A stretch of DNA of 33,229 nt from Syntrophobacteraceae bacterium (GCA_003165235.1 PLSV01000120.1:30513-63741), one strand, 5' to 3'. Positions 1-8,229 are shown, counted from the stretch's first letter. Made by a program: numbers and translations. The notes: generated by a model from the letters alone, not told the origin.

Positions 1-50
1 ACTTACCTCGCTGAGCGCAACCTGGTATTAGCCCCCTGAGCCGGGCAATA

Positions 51-542
51 TCAAACCTTGAAAAACGCCTTTGTATTTGCGCCGCATACCGGGCACACAT
101 CAGGCGATTCTTTCTCTGCGGTGTAGCCGCAAATTTTGCAGATCCAGTAATCCTGCACCGGAAATTTGTCGGGATCAGCAAGCGCCTTTCTGTACAGTTG
201 CGCATGGACGGCTTCCACCTTGTTGGCGTAGTCGAAGCTGATTTCGGCTGACTTTTGCCCCTCCTCTTTCGCATGCGCTATCATTTCCGGATACATAGTC
301 TTGAATTCATGTGTTTCACCGGCAATCGCGTCCTCCAGGTTTTCCCTGGTGCTCTTCACCCTGCTTGCCGTGCGCAGGTGTTTGATGGCATGTATTGTTT
401 CGGCCTCGGCGATGGCCCGGAAAAGCTTTGCCACTCCGTGGAGAAACTCATCTTCGGCCCTCTGGCAATAGGCAAGATACCTTCTGTTTGCCTGAGATTC
501 GCCGGCAAAAGCATCCATCAGGTCCTTTTCGGTCTTAGACAT
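51..542 (-). CDS. rbr: Rubrerythrin (diiron peroxidase)
   Basis: This 163-residue protein has the two-domain rubrerythrin layout. An N-terminal four-helix ferritin-like diiron domain carries the Glu/His metal-ligand motifs GESQANRRY, EAETIHAIKH and VEAVHAQLY. A C-terminal rubredoxin-like domain (about residues 130-163) carries two CxxC knuckles, CKIC and CPVC, that bind one iron. Rubrerythrins reduce hydrogen peroxide in the cytoplasm of anaerobes, using electrons from rubredoxin or a similar donor. The length is slightly below the classical 190 residues, as in the short subgroup. The ATG is preceded by GGGAG at normal spacing. The gene stands alone in the window, and its promoter side faces the thioesterase gene. 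A PerR-type regulator lies about 7.7 kb away and could control it, but no clear operator was recognised upstream. Family assignment is very secure; the regulation is inference. Confidence 0.95.
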   Translation of the reverse strand: MSKTEKDLMDAFAGESQANRRYLAYCQRAEDEFLHGVAKLFRAIAEAETIHAIKHLRTASRVKSTRENLEDAIAGETHEFKTMYPEMIAHAKEEGQKSAEISFDYANKVEAVHAQLYRKALADPDKFPVQDYWICKICGYTAEKESPDVCPVCGANTKAFFKV

Positions 543-639
543 TTCTTCGCTCCCTGGTTTGAGAAATTAATATATTGCGGTAGACAGCCACACGCGCTTT
601 TTGGCCACTGCTAAGGTGATGGGACTTTGAAAATAAGGA

Positions 640-719
640 GGGGTCAACCCAAAGTCAAATAGCCTGGCTTGAGCCAGGACACGGCCCAAGACCCATCGCT
701 GAATTTTTGGTTTGACCCC
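640..719. repeat. REP/MITE-like imperfect inverted repeat
   Basis: The left arm GGGGTCAACCCAAA (640-653) is the reverse complement of the right arm TTTGGTTTGACCCC (706-719) at 13 of 14 positions. Between them sits a smaller perfect hairpin, CCTGGC-TTGA-GCCAGG (663-678). A run of ten A residues follows directly (720-729). The size, GGGGTCA-type ends and intergenic position resemble REP or miniature mobile elements. No second copy was recognised in this window, so mobility is inferred. Confidence 0.5.
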
Positions 720-752
720 AAAAAAAAAACATGTAATCTTCTTAATGTCCGG

Positions 753-769
753 CCGGCTCTTAAAGCCGG
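753..769. other. GC-rich hairpin in the rbr-thioesterase gap
   Basis: CCGGCT (753-758) pairs with AGCCGG (764-769) across a 5-base loop, and the flanking GG/CC can extend the stem past one bulge. There is no T-tract on either strand, so it is not a convincing intrinsic terminator. The rest of the 543-895 gap holds the inverted repeat at 640-719 and no gene-like reading frame. Confidence 0.3.
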
Positions 770-895
770 TCCGGCAAAAGGGCACGCAGTGCGCAAGCCG
801 CCTGTTTTGCCGAACCAAAGCCGCATGCCCCGGAGTTTCCGGACGAACACCCGCGATCCATAACCTAACATTTTCAGCCAGGAGGGTTTAGGTTG

Positions 896-1297
896 ATGAG
901 TTCACCTTTTCAGCCAGGCATGAGCCGGGAATTGACAGTAGATTCCACTCAGGAGGATTCCGCTCGCCGTTTTTATCCCAATCTCCCCGACGTCTTCGCT
1001 ACGCCGTGCCTGGGTGGCCTGATGGAACGCGTCTCGGCGGAGCTCATTAACGAACATCTCAACCCCGGCGAACAATCCGTCGGGGTTTCGATGAATCTCA
1101 AGCACACTGCGGCCACGCCGCTTGGGATGAGGATTCGGGTAAGGACCGAAGTCACTGCCGTTGAAGGACGAAAGCTCACCTTTAAGCTGGAGGCCTTCGA
1201 TGATGTGGAAAAAATCGGAGAAGCCACCCACGAACGGTTTATAATCGTTGCCGACAAGTTCAACGCCAGGGTAGCCGAAAAGGCCAAAAAGGCCTAG
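896..1297 (+). CDS. FlK-like acyl-CoA thioesterase (hotdog fold)
   Basis: A 133-residue single-domain hotdog protein resembling the fluoroacetyl-CoA thioesterase FlK subgroup. The ATP segment with Thr36, the following LMER segment with Glu44 and the KHTAATPLGM segment with His70 match the Thr/Glu/His catalytic set known for FlK. A terminal IGEATHERFII segment is also typical. Such enzymes hydrolyse short acyl-CoA thioesters in the cytoplasm; fluoroacetyl-CoA itself is unlikely to be the substrate here. The start is the ATG at 896, nine bases after GGAGGG (881-886); an in-frame TTG at 893 would add one residue. The next gene, 78 bases downstream on the same strand, is an ADP-forming acyl-CoA synthetase, so the two probably form an operon for acyl-CoA turnover. 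The subfamily is fairly secure and the substrate unknown. Confidence 0.8.
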   Translation: MSSPFQPGMSRELTVDSTQEDSARRFYPNLPDVFATPCLGGLMERVSAELINEHLNPGEQSVGVSMNLKHTAATPLGMRIRVRTEVTAVEGRKLTFKLEAFDDVEKIGEATHERFIIVADKFNARVAEKAKKA

Positions 1298-1343
1298 ACG
1301 GCAGTCGTCCACAGGCAGACAGCGACGCAACAATGCAGCTTTG

Positions 1344-1361
1344 GGGGATCTTGGCATCCCC
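1344..1361 (+). promoter_or_regulatory. RNA hairpin just upstream of the synthetase ribosome-binding site
   Basis: GGGGAT (1344-1349) pairs with ATCCCC (1356-1361) across a 6-base loop. It ends two or three bases before the GGAGAGG ribosome-binding site of the next gene. It could tune translation or mRNA stability in the intercistronic region. This is inferred from position only. Confidence 0.3.
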
Positions 1362-1375
1362 ATGGAGAGGCCCTC

Positions 1376-3382
1376 ATGCCGTCAAAACTCGGATTTATAT
1401 TCAGTCCGGCAAGCATCGCCGTGATCGGGGCTTCGGACGATCCACGAAAGTATGGTCACGAGATATTAAAAAACCTCATAGAGGGGGGATTTCCGGGCGC
1501 GCTCCACCCGATAAACCCCAAGGCAGAACGTATTCTTGGGCTAAACTGTTACAAGAATGTCAAGCAAATCCCCGAGCCGGTGGATTTGGCTCTGGTCATA
1601 GTCCCGGCGAAAATAGCGGTTCAGGCGCTACGGGATTGCGGCGAGCATGGCGTAAAGGGCGCGATCGTTATCTCGGGAGGATTCAGCGAGGCCGGTCCGG
1701 AAGGAGAGCAACTCCAGAAAAGGCTGGCTGAGGTTGCCGCACAATACGGGGTTCGTTTGGTAGGGCCTAATTGCCAGGGAGTGAACAACCCCTACCACCC
1801 AATGTGCGCCACGTGGCCTCTTCTCACTCGAAAAGGCCGTGTAGCCGTTATCAGCCAGAGCGGCACCGTAGGGGCGGCAATGCTCGACTGGTTCGAGGAG
1901 GACGAACTCGGATGCTCCGGTTTTGTGGGCCTTGGAAATCGCGCTGACATAAATGAAGTAGACCTGATCGAGCACTACGAATCAGACCCCAATACGAAGG
2001 TGATCGCATGCTACCTTGAAGGTATAAAAGAGCCGGAGCGGTTCCGCAGCACGCTTGAAACCGCTACGAAGCCGCTTGTCATGCTTAAATCGGGTCGTAC
2101 GCCGCGCGGCAGGATAGCCGCCGAGTCCCATACCAGGTCGCTTGCGGGGGCCGATGCGATCTATTCTTCGCTTCTTGCGCGCTACGGTATACACCGGGCC
2201 GAAACCTTCGAAGAGCTTTATGACTTCTCAAAGGCTCTCGCCTATCTTAAACCGCCGTCAGGCAACAGGATCGTATTTGTGACGACTTCCGGCGGAGCGG
2301 CCATTCTTGCCACGGATGCGGCTGAAAGAGAAGGCCTTGACACAGCGCCGCTCCCCGCACAACTGTCCGATTCGCTTGAGAGTGTTGTCCCCGGCCATGC
2401 AATACGCTCCAATCCGCTCGACCTTACAGGTGACGCCACATCAAATATGTTCAAAGAAGTGATCGATATGGCGCGCCCCCATTTCGACACGGTTGGAGTT
2501 ATCTTCGGAGACCCGATTCAGAATGCCTCCGAATCGGTGACCCCCAACGAAAACGAGCTTGTCATATTCCTCGGCGGCGCAAAGGTCGAAAGAGTGGAGA
2601 AGCTGAAGATGCAGCGTAAGGGCATCCCCGTTTTCCAGACACCCGAGAGAGGCATTCGGGCCATTTCGCAACTCATCCCGGCCGTGAAAAAGGGTGAGAA
2701 GGCCAAATACACGCTTCCCGAGACCTCCGGACGCTCGCAGATGGACGCCATTGAGAGCTTTGAATTCCTTGAATCCAAGGGCTTCGAGTGCATTTTCGCC
2801 CGCCCCGCTTCAAGTCCCGGCAAAGCGGTCCATCTTGCACACAGGATGGGATTTCCGGTAGGTCTGAAAATCAATTCGCCCGACATACTTCACAAGTCCG
2901 ACTGGGGCGGCGTGCGCCTCAATCTTCAGACCCCCGGGCAGCTTCGGGAAGCTTACGCCAAAATGATGGAAAATGCCGCACACAAGTTTCCGGCCGCCAG
3001 AGTCAGCGGCGTGGTGGTGTGCGCGATGGCCGCTCCGGGTGTGGAGCTTCTTATCGGACTCAACAGGGACCCTCAGTTTGGGCCGGTTATCATGTTCGGA
3101 CTGGGTGGAGTCACCGTCGAGCTGTTTCGAGACGTCTCCATGAATCTCCTTCCGCTCACGCGCGAAGACGCCTTCGCAATGCTTGGCCAAATCCGTGGGG
3201 CCCCTCTTCTCAAAGGTTTCCGGGGCCGTCCCCCAATAGATGAGAACGCCATTGTTGAAGGGCTTCTGCGAATTGCCGCTATCGCCGAAGAACACCCGGA
3301 AATCGTCGAAATAGATCTGAACCCGGTGATAGCCTATCGCGAAGGCATGCTGGTGGTGGATGCGAGGATAATCAAAGCCTAG
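1376..3382 (+). CDS. ADP-forming acyl-CoA synthetase (fused alpha-beta)
   Basis: This 668-residue protein has the NDP-forming acetyl/acyl-CoA synthetase architecture. An N-terminal CoA-binding Rossmann domain starts with FSPASIAVIGASDDPRKYG. A succinyl-CoA-ligase-like domain contains VGPNCQGVNNP and AVISQSGTVGAA. The ESHTRSLAG segment has His252 at the position of the phosphorylated histidine. A C-terminal ATP-grasp domain (about 455-668) has ILHKSDWGGV, GLGGVTVELFRD and EIDLNPVIAY. The enzyme interconverts acyl-CoA + ADP + phosphate with acid + CoA + ATP, so it can conserve energy from acyl-CoA or activate an acid. The ATG follows GGAGAGG (1364-1370). A hairpin and a strong terminator follow the stop codon. 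Substrate specificity cannot be read from sequence, and the direction is inferred from the anaerobic, fatty-acid context. Confidence 0.92.
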   Translation: MPSKLGFIFSPASIAVIGASDDPRKYGHEILKNLIEGGFPGALHPINPKAERILGLNCYKNVKQIPEPVDLALVIVPAKIAVQALRDCGEHGVKGAIVISGGFSEAGPEGEQLQKRLAEVAAQYGVRLVGPNCQGVNNPYHPMCATWPLLTRKGRVAVISQSGTVGAAMLDWFEEDELGCSGFVGLGNRADINEVDLIEHYESDPNTKVIACYLEGIKEPERFRSTLETATKPLVMLKSGRTPRGRIAAESHTRSLAGADAIYSSLLARYGIHRAETFEELYDFSKALAYLKPPSGNRIVFVTTSGGAAILATDAAEREGLDTAPLPAQLSDSLESVVPGHAIRSNPLDLTGDATSNMFKEVIDMARPHFDTVGVIFGDPIQNASESVTPNENELVIFLGGAKVERVEKLKMQRKGIPVFQTPERGIRAISQLIPAVKKGEKAKYTLPETSGRSQMDAIESFEFLESKGFECIFARPASSPGKAVHLAHRMGFPVGLKINSPDILHKSDWGGVRLNLQTPGQLREAYAKMMENAAHKFPAARVSGVVVCAMAAPGVELLIGLNRDPQFGPVIMFGLGGVTVELFRDVSMNLLPLTREDAFAMLGQIRGAPLLKGFRGRPPIDENAIVEGLLRIAAIAEEHPEIVEIDLNPVIAYREGMLVVDARIIKA

Positions 3383-3427
3383 CTGGTTTCCGATTCGCAA
3401 AAGGAGCCTTCCCGCAGGGAAACCAGC
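3382..3427 (+). other. 10-base inverted repeat overlapping the synthetase stop codon
   Basis: GCTGGTTTCC (3382-3391) is perfectly complementary to GGAAACCAGC (3418-3427) with a 26-base loop. The left arm starts on the last base of the TAG stop. No T-tract follows, so it may protect the mRNA 3' end or pause transcription upstream of the true terminator at 3486-3519. Confidence 0.45.
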
Positions 3428-3485
3428 CCGATTTGGTCCAGCAGTGCAACTCTATTTCTTTTTTTGAGCCATGGCGGCCGCAATC

Positions 3486-3519
3486 AAAGCCGGAAGCTGA
3501 TGAGGTTTCCGGCTTTTTT
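3486..3519 (+). terminator. Strong intrinsic terminator after the acyl-CoA synthetase
   Basis: The arm AAAGCCGGAA (3486-3495) pairs perfectly with TTCCGGCTTT (3507-3516) over an 11-base loop, and a run of six T residues spans 3514-3519. This is a textbook Rho-independent terminator for the thioesterase-synthetase operon. Confidence 0.9.
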
Positions 3520-3624
3520 GCGTTTGTTTGTGCATCTTCAATGATTCTCAAGTTTGTAAGTAAAAGTTAGTGTTTTTTCATACAAAAACGCTAAAGGTAT
3601 TCCCCCTCCTATCCGAATCAGTAT

Positions 3625-3696
3625 TCAGCAACATTTAAGGATGCTCTTGAGTTCTATGTGGTTAGACGTAGTAAAAGGCTTCCGCAATGTTGCTGA
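3625..3696. promoter_or_regulatory. Widely spaced 11-base inverted repeat upstream of the cytochrome gene
   Basis: TCAGCAACATT (3625-3635) recurs as its reverse complement AATGTTGCTGA (3686-3696), with 50 bases between the arms. It lies 58-129 bases upstream of the cytochrome start. It could be a pair of regulator half-sites or a looping operator; no known regulator was recognised. The rest of the 3520-3753 gap is AT-rich and shows no gene. Confidence 0.4.
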
Positions 3697-3753
3697 TTTG
3701 GTATCTCAAATCCTGGTTCATTTTGCAGTCATTCACAAATTGGGGGCTCGGGT

Positions 3754-4242
3754 ATGGATAAATTCAAGCTGATGCTTTCCGTTATTGCCTTATTCACCTT
3801 ATTTTTTTTGTTTTCGCTTTGCGGTTTGAAGACAGAAAAGGCTCGGTGCGCCGATCAGCCTAAGTATGTGGGCTCGGAGGGGTGTAAGGAATGCCATGCA
3901 GACGAGTATCGCACCTTCAAACAATTCAACAAGAAGGCCCATTCATTCCAGAGCATCACCCGCCTGAAAAAGGGCCTGGAAGAAGCTGAAGTGAAGAAAT
4001 GTTTCGAATGCCACACCACGGGCTATGGCAAGGAAGGCGGCTTCCGATCCGAACAGGAAACGCCTCAGCTTCAGGACGCAGGTTGTGAGGTCTGTCACGG
4101 ACCGGGCAGCATTCATGCCGAAACGGGCGACCCCAAAGACATCAAAGGGAAGCTCACCGCAAAAGACTGCGAGGCCTGCCACAACGCTGAGCGCGTAAAT
4201 TCATTCAAATACAAACCCCTGGTGTATGGAGGCGCACACTGA
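3754..4242 (+). CDS. Periplasmic tetraheme cytochrome c (c554-like)
   Basis: A 162-residue secreted protein. An N-terminal hydrophobic signal segment (about residues 5-25) precedes a mature domain with four c-type heme sites, CKECH (44-48), CFECH (83-87), CEVCH (111-115) and CEACH (139-143). The segments [15 protein letters not shown] and CEVCHGPGS resemble the cytochrome c554/c' family. It probably carries electrons or binds a small ligand in the periplasm. Start choice follows the signal peptide; the ribosome-binding site is weak (GGGGGCTCGGG). Its TGA stop overlaps by one base the ATG of the heme-containing chemoreceptor downstream, implying translational coupling. This suggests the cytochrome passes electrons or a redox signal to that receptor, which is inference. 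A 371-base intergenic region with an inverted repeat lies upstream. Confidence 0.9.
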   Translation: MDKFKLMLSVIALFTLFFLFSLCGLKTEKARCADQPKYVGSEGCKECHADEYRTFKQFNKKAHSFQSITRLKKGLEEAEVKKCFECHTTGYGKEGGFRSEQETPQLQDAGCEVCHGPGSIHAETGDPKDIKGKLTAKDCEACHNAERVNSFKYKPLVYGGAH

Positions 4243-5879
4243 TGAAGAAAATCACGATGAGCCTACAGGTAAAAATCGTTCTGGGAGTCGCTGTTCTGCT
4301 TGTGGCCGCGCTCGCCTCGATCATCGGCGTAAATGTTTTCTATCAGCAGAAAGCAATGAAGCAACAATTCGAAAGCTCAACGAGCATTCTGGCCGATGCG
4401 GTCTACAGCGCCATTCTCCACCCCATGGCTATCGGAGACGGCGAAACCATCGAGCGGCAGATGGCGGAATTCGAAAAGAACAGCAGCCATGTCAAAGTCT
4501 ATGTTTTTGGGTTCGATAAGCTCATCACCTACACTTCGGAACCTAACAAGGTCAATACCCTGTTATCGGAAAGCATCAAATCGCCAAGCCTTATTCAGGG
4601 ACTTAATGACATGCTCGCAACCGGAAAAAAGTTCGAGGCCGGGTTTGACGAGCAACGGGATGGAACGCACTACCTGAGCCTTTTGCGTCCGCTTCTAAAC
4701 GAGAAACGCTGCCACCACTGCCATGGAGCGAGCCGTTCGACGCTAGGCGGGCTGCTCGTGGAGCAGAATAGCGACAGCATGTTCACAAGCATTCAGTCTA
4801 TGCGCAACAAGAATATATTCATAGGACTTCTTGGCAGCCTGGGAGTAGCCCTGATTCTCATTTTAATAGTTTCGAGGCTCGTAGACAAGCCGATCCGCCA
4901 CGTGATTTCAGGTCTTAACGAGACATCGGAAAACACATGGGCGGCTTCAGGGGCGGTGACTGCCATCAGCGAGCAAATGGCGGGTGGAACGGCCAACCAG
5001 GCCGCGGCAATCGAGCAGACATTGTCTTCGCTCGAAGAGATGTCTGCAATGACCAGGCAGAACGCCGAAAATGCAACCCAGGCCGACAAACTGATGCACC
5101 AGGTGGAAGGAATTACTTCGAGCGCAGAGGACTCTATGAACAGGCTGATGGAATTCATGCAGGAGATTTCGAGCGCCAGCGAAAAAACTCAAAAGATCAT
5201 AAAAACCATCGACGAAATTGCCTTCCAGACCAATCTGCTGGCCCTAAACGCGGCAGTGGAGGCGGCACGCGCAGGAGAGGCGGGCGCAGGGTTCGCCGTT
5301 GTGGCCGACGAGGTGAGAAACCTGGCCATGCGTGCGGCGGAAGCCGCAAAGAACACCGCTGCCCTGATCGAGGGCAATGTCAAGATGATCCAGACCGGCG
5401 CCGATCTGGCGAAAAGCATGGGCGGCGAATTCTCGGAGGTCGCTTCAAGTGTTTTGAAGGCCAGCAGCCTGATTAAGGAGATTTCGGCAGCATCACGAGA
5501 ACAGGCTCAGGGTGTGCAACAGATCAACCAGGCGGTTGGAGGGGTTGACAAAGTGGTTCAGGAAAACGCGGCTAACGCGGAGGAAGCCGCCGCCACCTCA
5601 ATTGGGTTGACACAACAGGCGGAGCGTATGCTCCATTTCGTAACCCGTTTGGTGGTCCTCATTGAAGGGCGTACGAGCGACGCAGCAACACGCGACGGTC
5701 AAAGATCGAACCTTTTGCAGGATTCTGGCGTGAAGAATCCGCAGGATCGACCAGACGCCGGAGTTCAGAAACAGGAAACTGCAAAGACGACTTCACCAGG
5801 CGCTTTCCATGGAATTCCGGGGGGTTCGAAAGCTGCAGAAAACCATGCCACCCCTGCCAATGGCAGGGGCGGCTTTTAA
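4242..5879 (+). CDS. Methyl-accepting chemotaxis protein with periplasmic c-type heme site
   Basis: This 545-residue transmembrane receptor has a first membrane helix at about residues 11-31 and a periplasmic sensor of about 155 residues. A second helix lies at about 190-211, followed by a cytoplasmic signalling coiled coil. The signalling hairpin tip [20 protein letters not shown] is canonical for binding CheA and CheW. The sensor contains CHHCH (residues 157-161), a c-type heme attachment motif, shortly before the second helix. Heme-binding receptors of this kind are known in Desulfovibrio (DcrA) and Geobacter, where they sense oxygen, redox state or gases. No strong HAMP sequence was recognised. 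It overlaps the upstream tetraheme cytochrome gene by one base. An intrinsic terminator hairpin is embedded in its last ten codons. The ligand cannot be assigned from sequence. Confidence 0.93.
   Translation: MKKITMSLQVKIVLGVAVLLVAALASIIGVNVFYQQKAMKQQFESSTSILADAVYSAILHPMAIGDGETIERQMAEFEKNSSHVKVYVFGFDKLITYTSEPNKVNTLLSESIKSPSLIQGLNDMLATGKKFEAGFDEQRDGTHYLSLLRPLLNEKRCHHCHGASRSTLGGLLVEQNSDSMFTSIQSMRNKNIFIGLLGSLGVALILILIVSRLVDKPIRHVISGLNETSENTWAASGAVTAISEQMAGGTANQAAAIEQTLSSLEEMSAMTRQNAENATQADKLMHQVEGITSSAEDSMNRLMEFMQEISSASEKTQKIIKTIDEIAFQTNLLALNAAVEAARAGEAGAGFAVVADEVRNLAMRAAEAAKNTAALIEGNVKMIQTGADLAKSMGGEFSEVASSVLKASSLIKEISAASREQAQGVQQINQAVGGVDKVVQENAANAEEAAATSIGLTQQAERMLHFVTRLVVLIEGRTSDAATRDGQRSNLLQDSGVKNPQDRPDAGVQKQETAKTTSPGAFHGIPGGSKAAENHATPANGRGGF
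5847..5877 (+). terminator. Intrinsic terminator embedded in the 3' end of the chemoreceptor gene
   Basis: CCCCTGCC (5851-5858) pairs with GGCAGGGG (5862-5869) across a 3-base loop. The stem extends with GCC/GGC beyond single mismatches and is followed by TTTT (5874-5877). The hairpin encodes the last residues of the receptor; the TAA stop is at 5877-5879. Confidence 0.7.
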
Positions 5880-5915
5880 ACAGATTAAGACGAAGTGAGG
5901 AAACCGCTAATTGAG

Positions 5916-5955
5916 TGAATTGTGAAGGGTGAAAATTTCACCCTTCACTTATTCA
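5916..5955. terminator. Long hairpin between convergent genes, probable bidirectional terminator
   Basis: GTGAAGGGTGAAA (5922-5934) and TTTCACCCTTCAC (5936-5948) form a perfect 13-base inverted repeat around one central base. Outer arms TGAAT (5916-5920) and ATTCA (5951-5955) extend it. It lies between the chemoreceptor (+) and etfA (-). No strong T-tract follows on either strand, so efficiency is uncertain. Confidence 0.6.
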
Positions 5956-6036
5956 ATGCAGGCCTCGGGGCAAGCTCTTTGCCGGCCAGAGCGAAAAATT
6001 CCTTTCTTTCAGGCCGGAAATTCCGGATGGGATCTA

Positions 6037-7026
6037 TCAACACGAAGCCTTTAGCTTGCGCACTTCTTCTGTAAAGGCAGGGACAAAATTGAACAGGTCC
6101 TCCACTACTCCGAAATCGGCCTTGCTGAAAATAGGCGCGTCGGGGTCCTTGTTGACCGCTACGATGTATTTTGAGTATCCCATACCCGCGAGGTGCTGAA
6201 TCGCCCCCGAGATGCCGACCGCAATGTAGAGATTGGGGTTTACCACCTTGCCGGTCTGCCCGACCTGATCTGAATGTGGACGCCAACCTGAATCGACAGC
6301 GGCGCGAGAGGCGCCGACCGCAGCCCCGAGCAATCCGGCCAGATCTTCAAGCAGACCGTAATTCGTAGCTTCTTTCATGCCCCTGCCGCCGGCGACAATG
6401 ACGTCGGCCTCGGTCAGTTCCTTCTTCCCGGAGACATCCATGTCATATTTCACGACACGAGCCCGCGGAGTCGGGACCGGCGCTTCGATCTTCTCTAACT
6501 CGGCCTTCTTGTTGTCATCCATGATGGAGCATGGCACGATGTTCGGGCGCATTGAAAACATCGGGGGAACGCCTTGGCCCCACTCGCTCCAGGCAAAGAT
6601 TTTACCTGCAAAAAGCGGCCATTTGACTGTTATCTTTCCGGCCCCGTCAACCTGAGCCTCGATCACATCCTGGACCAGGGTAACGTCGATTGTCCCGCAA
6701 AGCCGCGCGCCGATATCACGACCGTCAACCGAGGCCGGGAGAAGGATGGCGACCGGCTGGGTCTTTTCCACAATCTGGGCGATAATCGGGACATAGGTTT
6801 CCGCCAGATAGTACTCCAGCGCAGGATCGTCCAGCACATAAACCTTATCGACCCCGTATTTTCCCAGTTCGGCCGCCTTACCGGAAACGCCCGATCCGAG
6901 CGAGACAGCGATAAGTCCCGCCCCAAGCGCATCGGCAATACGCCTGGCTTCGCTTGCCACTTCATAGGTCACGCGGCGATAGTCGCCATTCCTGAACTCG
7001 GTAACTATGAGCACATTCTTTGTCAT
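6037..7026 (-). CDS. etfA: Electron transfer flavoprotein alpha subunit
   Basis: A 329-residue protein with an N-terminal nucleotide-binding-like domain beginning TKNVLIVTEFRNG. Its C-terminal FAD-binding domain carries SRAAVDSGWRPHSDQVGQTG, then LYIAVGISGAIQHLAGM and IVAVNKDPDAPIF. ETF is a cytoplasmic heterodimer that accepts electrons from acyl-CoA dehydrogenases and passes them to a membrane oxidoreductase or, in some anaerobes, takes part in electron bifurcation. The start is the ATG at 7026, preceded by AAGGAG; an upstream extension of 18 codons overlaps etfB and is less likely. It follows etfB after 16 bases. There is no acyl-CoA dehydrogenase or ETF-oxidoreductase gene next to it in this window, so the partner must be encoded elsewhere. 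Confidence 0.95.
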   Translation of the reverse strand: MTKNVLIVTEFRNGDYRRVTYEVASEARRIADALGAGLIAVSLGSGVSGKAAELGKYGVDKVYVLDDPALEYYLAETYVPIIAQIVEKTQPVAILLPASVDGRDIGARLCGTIDVTLVQDVIEAQVDGAGKITVKWPLFAGKIFAWSEWGQGVPPMFSMRPNIVPCSIMDDNKKAELEKIEAPVPTPRARVVKYDMDVSGKKELTEADVIVAGGRGMKEATNYGLLEDLAGLLGAAVGASRAAVDSGWRPHSDQVGQTGKVVNPNLYIAVGISGAIQHLAGMGYSKYIVAVNKDPDAPIFSKADFGVVEDLFNFVPAFTEEVRKLKASC

Positions 7027-7042
7027 TGGAATAACTCCTTTA

Positions 7043-7840
7043 TCAGATGACCTTAGCTTCTTCATGCAAGAATTTGACAAGCTCTTTGGCCTTTTCCCCG
7101 GCCTCCAGTCCCCCGTTCACTATTCTGCCCGGTTTTCGAAGTGGAGGCGGTTCCAGGGTGGTAATCCTGATTCTTGCCTTTTCGGGGGCAAAGGTCGATG
7201 GATCCAGGCCGAGATCGGCAAGTTTCTTTATAAGCAGAGGTTTTTTCTTTGCTTTCATGATCCCGGGCAGTGAAGCGTACCTAGGATTCCAGACGGTATG
7301 CGATCCGCCGAACGTGACCAATGCGGGCAGAGGGGCCTCTATTGTCACTTTTCCGCCCTCTATGGGTCTGTCCGCAATCACCTTGGTCCCATCCGATTCC
7401 AGAGAGACCGCGAGCGCAACGTGAGGCCATCCCAGCTTTTGGGCAAGGATTGCGCCCCGTTGCCCCTGGTCATAATCAACCGACCTCGAACCGATCAGAA
7501 TGATATCAGGGGTCGTTTCCTTTGCGGCAGCAGCAAGGGCCTCGGTAACCCTCAGGAAGTCCGCCCCCTTCATGTCAGGATCATCTATCAGCACTGCGTC
7601 GTCGGCGCCCATGGCCAGAGCGGTCCTAAGGGCTTCAACTACCCTCTGTGGCCCGTAACTGATGACCGTGACCGTGCCGCCGTGCTTTTCCTTGAGACGC
7701 AGAGCGGCCTCCATGGCGAACTCATCGTAGGGATTTATAACCCACTTGACGTCTGAAGTTACGATTTGCTTGTTACCCGGTGCGATTCGAATAATAGTTT
7801 CAGTGTCGGGGGTCTGTTTTAGGACAACGACAATTTTCAT
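7043..7840 (-). CDS. etfB: Electron transfer flavoprotein beta subunit
   Basis: A 265-residue protein starting MKIVVVLKQTPDTET. It has the conserved NPYDEFAMEAALRLKE segment, ALAMGADDAVLIDD and DYDQGQRGAILAQKLGWPH, all typical of EtfB. It forms the cytoplasmic ETF heterodimer with the adjacent EtfA and binds AMP or a second flavin. The ATG is preceded at six bases by a strong AGGAGGA ribosome-binding site (7847-7853). It is the first gene of the etfB-etfA operon, and the 389 bases upstream presumably hold the promoter. Whether the protein belongs to the bifurcating or the non-bifurcating class could not be settled by reading alone. Confidence 0.95.
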   Translation of the reverse strand: MKIVVVLKQTPDTETIIRIAPGNKQIVTSDVKWVINPYDEFAMEAALRLKEKHGGTVTVISYGPQRVVEALRTALAMGADDAVLIDDPDMKGADFLRVTEALAAAAKETTPDIILIGSRSVDYDQGQRGAILAQKLGWPHVALAVSLESDGTKVIADRPIEGGKVTIEAPLPALVTFGGSHTVWNPRYASLPGIMKAKKKPLLIKKLADLGLDPSTFAPEKARIRITTLEPPPLRKPGRIVNGGLEAGEKAKELVKFLHEEAKVI

Positions 7841-8229
7841 GAAACATCCTCCTGTCTAACGTAGATTTCCAGAGTCAGCTTTCCACGTGCAGTCCGTTCC
7901 GGCTGGCGAGTTTATTACCATGGTAGTGAAAATCGCGCAAGTTAAAAGAAAGCTGACATTCGACCTTGGATTAATGGTTCATTTGTCGGAAGAGCTGGTT
8001 TTTGAAGGCAATTTTGTGGAGCACCTATCAAATCAGAACCAGAGCCGAGGATAGGATATCAAGAACCCCACCGCCACCGGGTGCAAGGGGTTGTAAGCTT
8101 TAATCACAGAAGAATGACGGACTTAAGACTTGACAACACCTCCTCGGCAGGGCGCAGACCAACCCCCTCTTCTCATCGAAGGCAGGATGGGCAGGCCTGT
8201 TCCACTGGGACGAGACACCTCGGAGGACC
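7841..8229. other. 389-base gap between etfB and the Fur-family gene
   Basis: No convincing reading frame or RNA gene was seen. It holds the etfB ribosome-binding site (7847-7853) and a modest hairpin, AACCCC (8064-8069) with GGGGTT (8087-8092), that could end fur transcription although no T-tract follows. The etf promoter must lie here, but no clear -35/-10 pair was recognised. Confidence 0.4.

Noticed and set aside
567..871. Small frames on both strands in the gap between rubrerythrin and the thioesterase
   Set aside because: They cross the inverted repeat and poly-A tract and show no family-like composition or ribosome-binding sites.
2810..3400. 196-codon frame antisense to the acyl-CoA synthetase
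   Set aside because: It is a shadow of the ATP-grasp domain frame; no ribosome-binding site or family features.
3714..3727. Possible sigma-54 promoter (TGG...TTGCA) before the cytochrome gene
   Set aside because: The GG and GC elements are 10 bases apart instead of the required 12, and the CAC part is absent.
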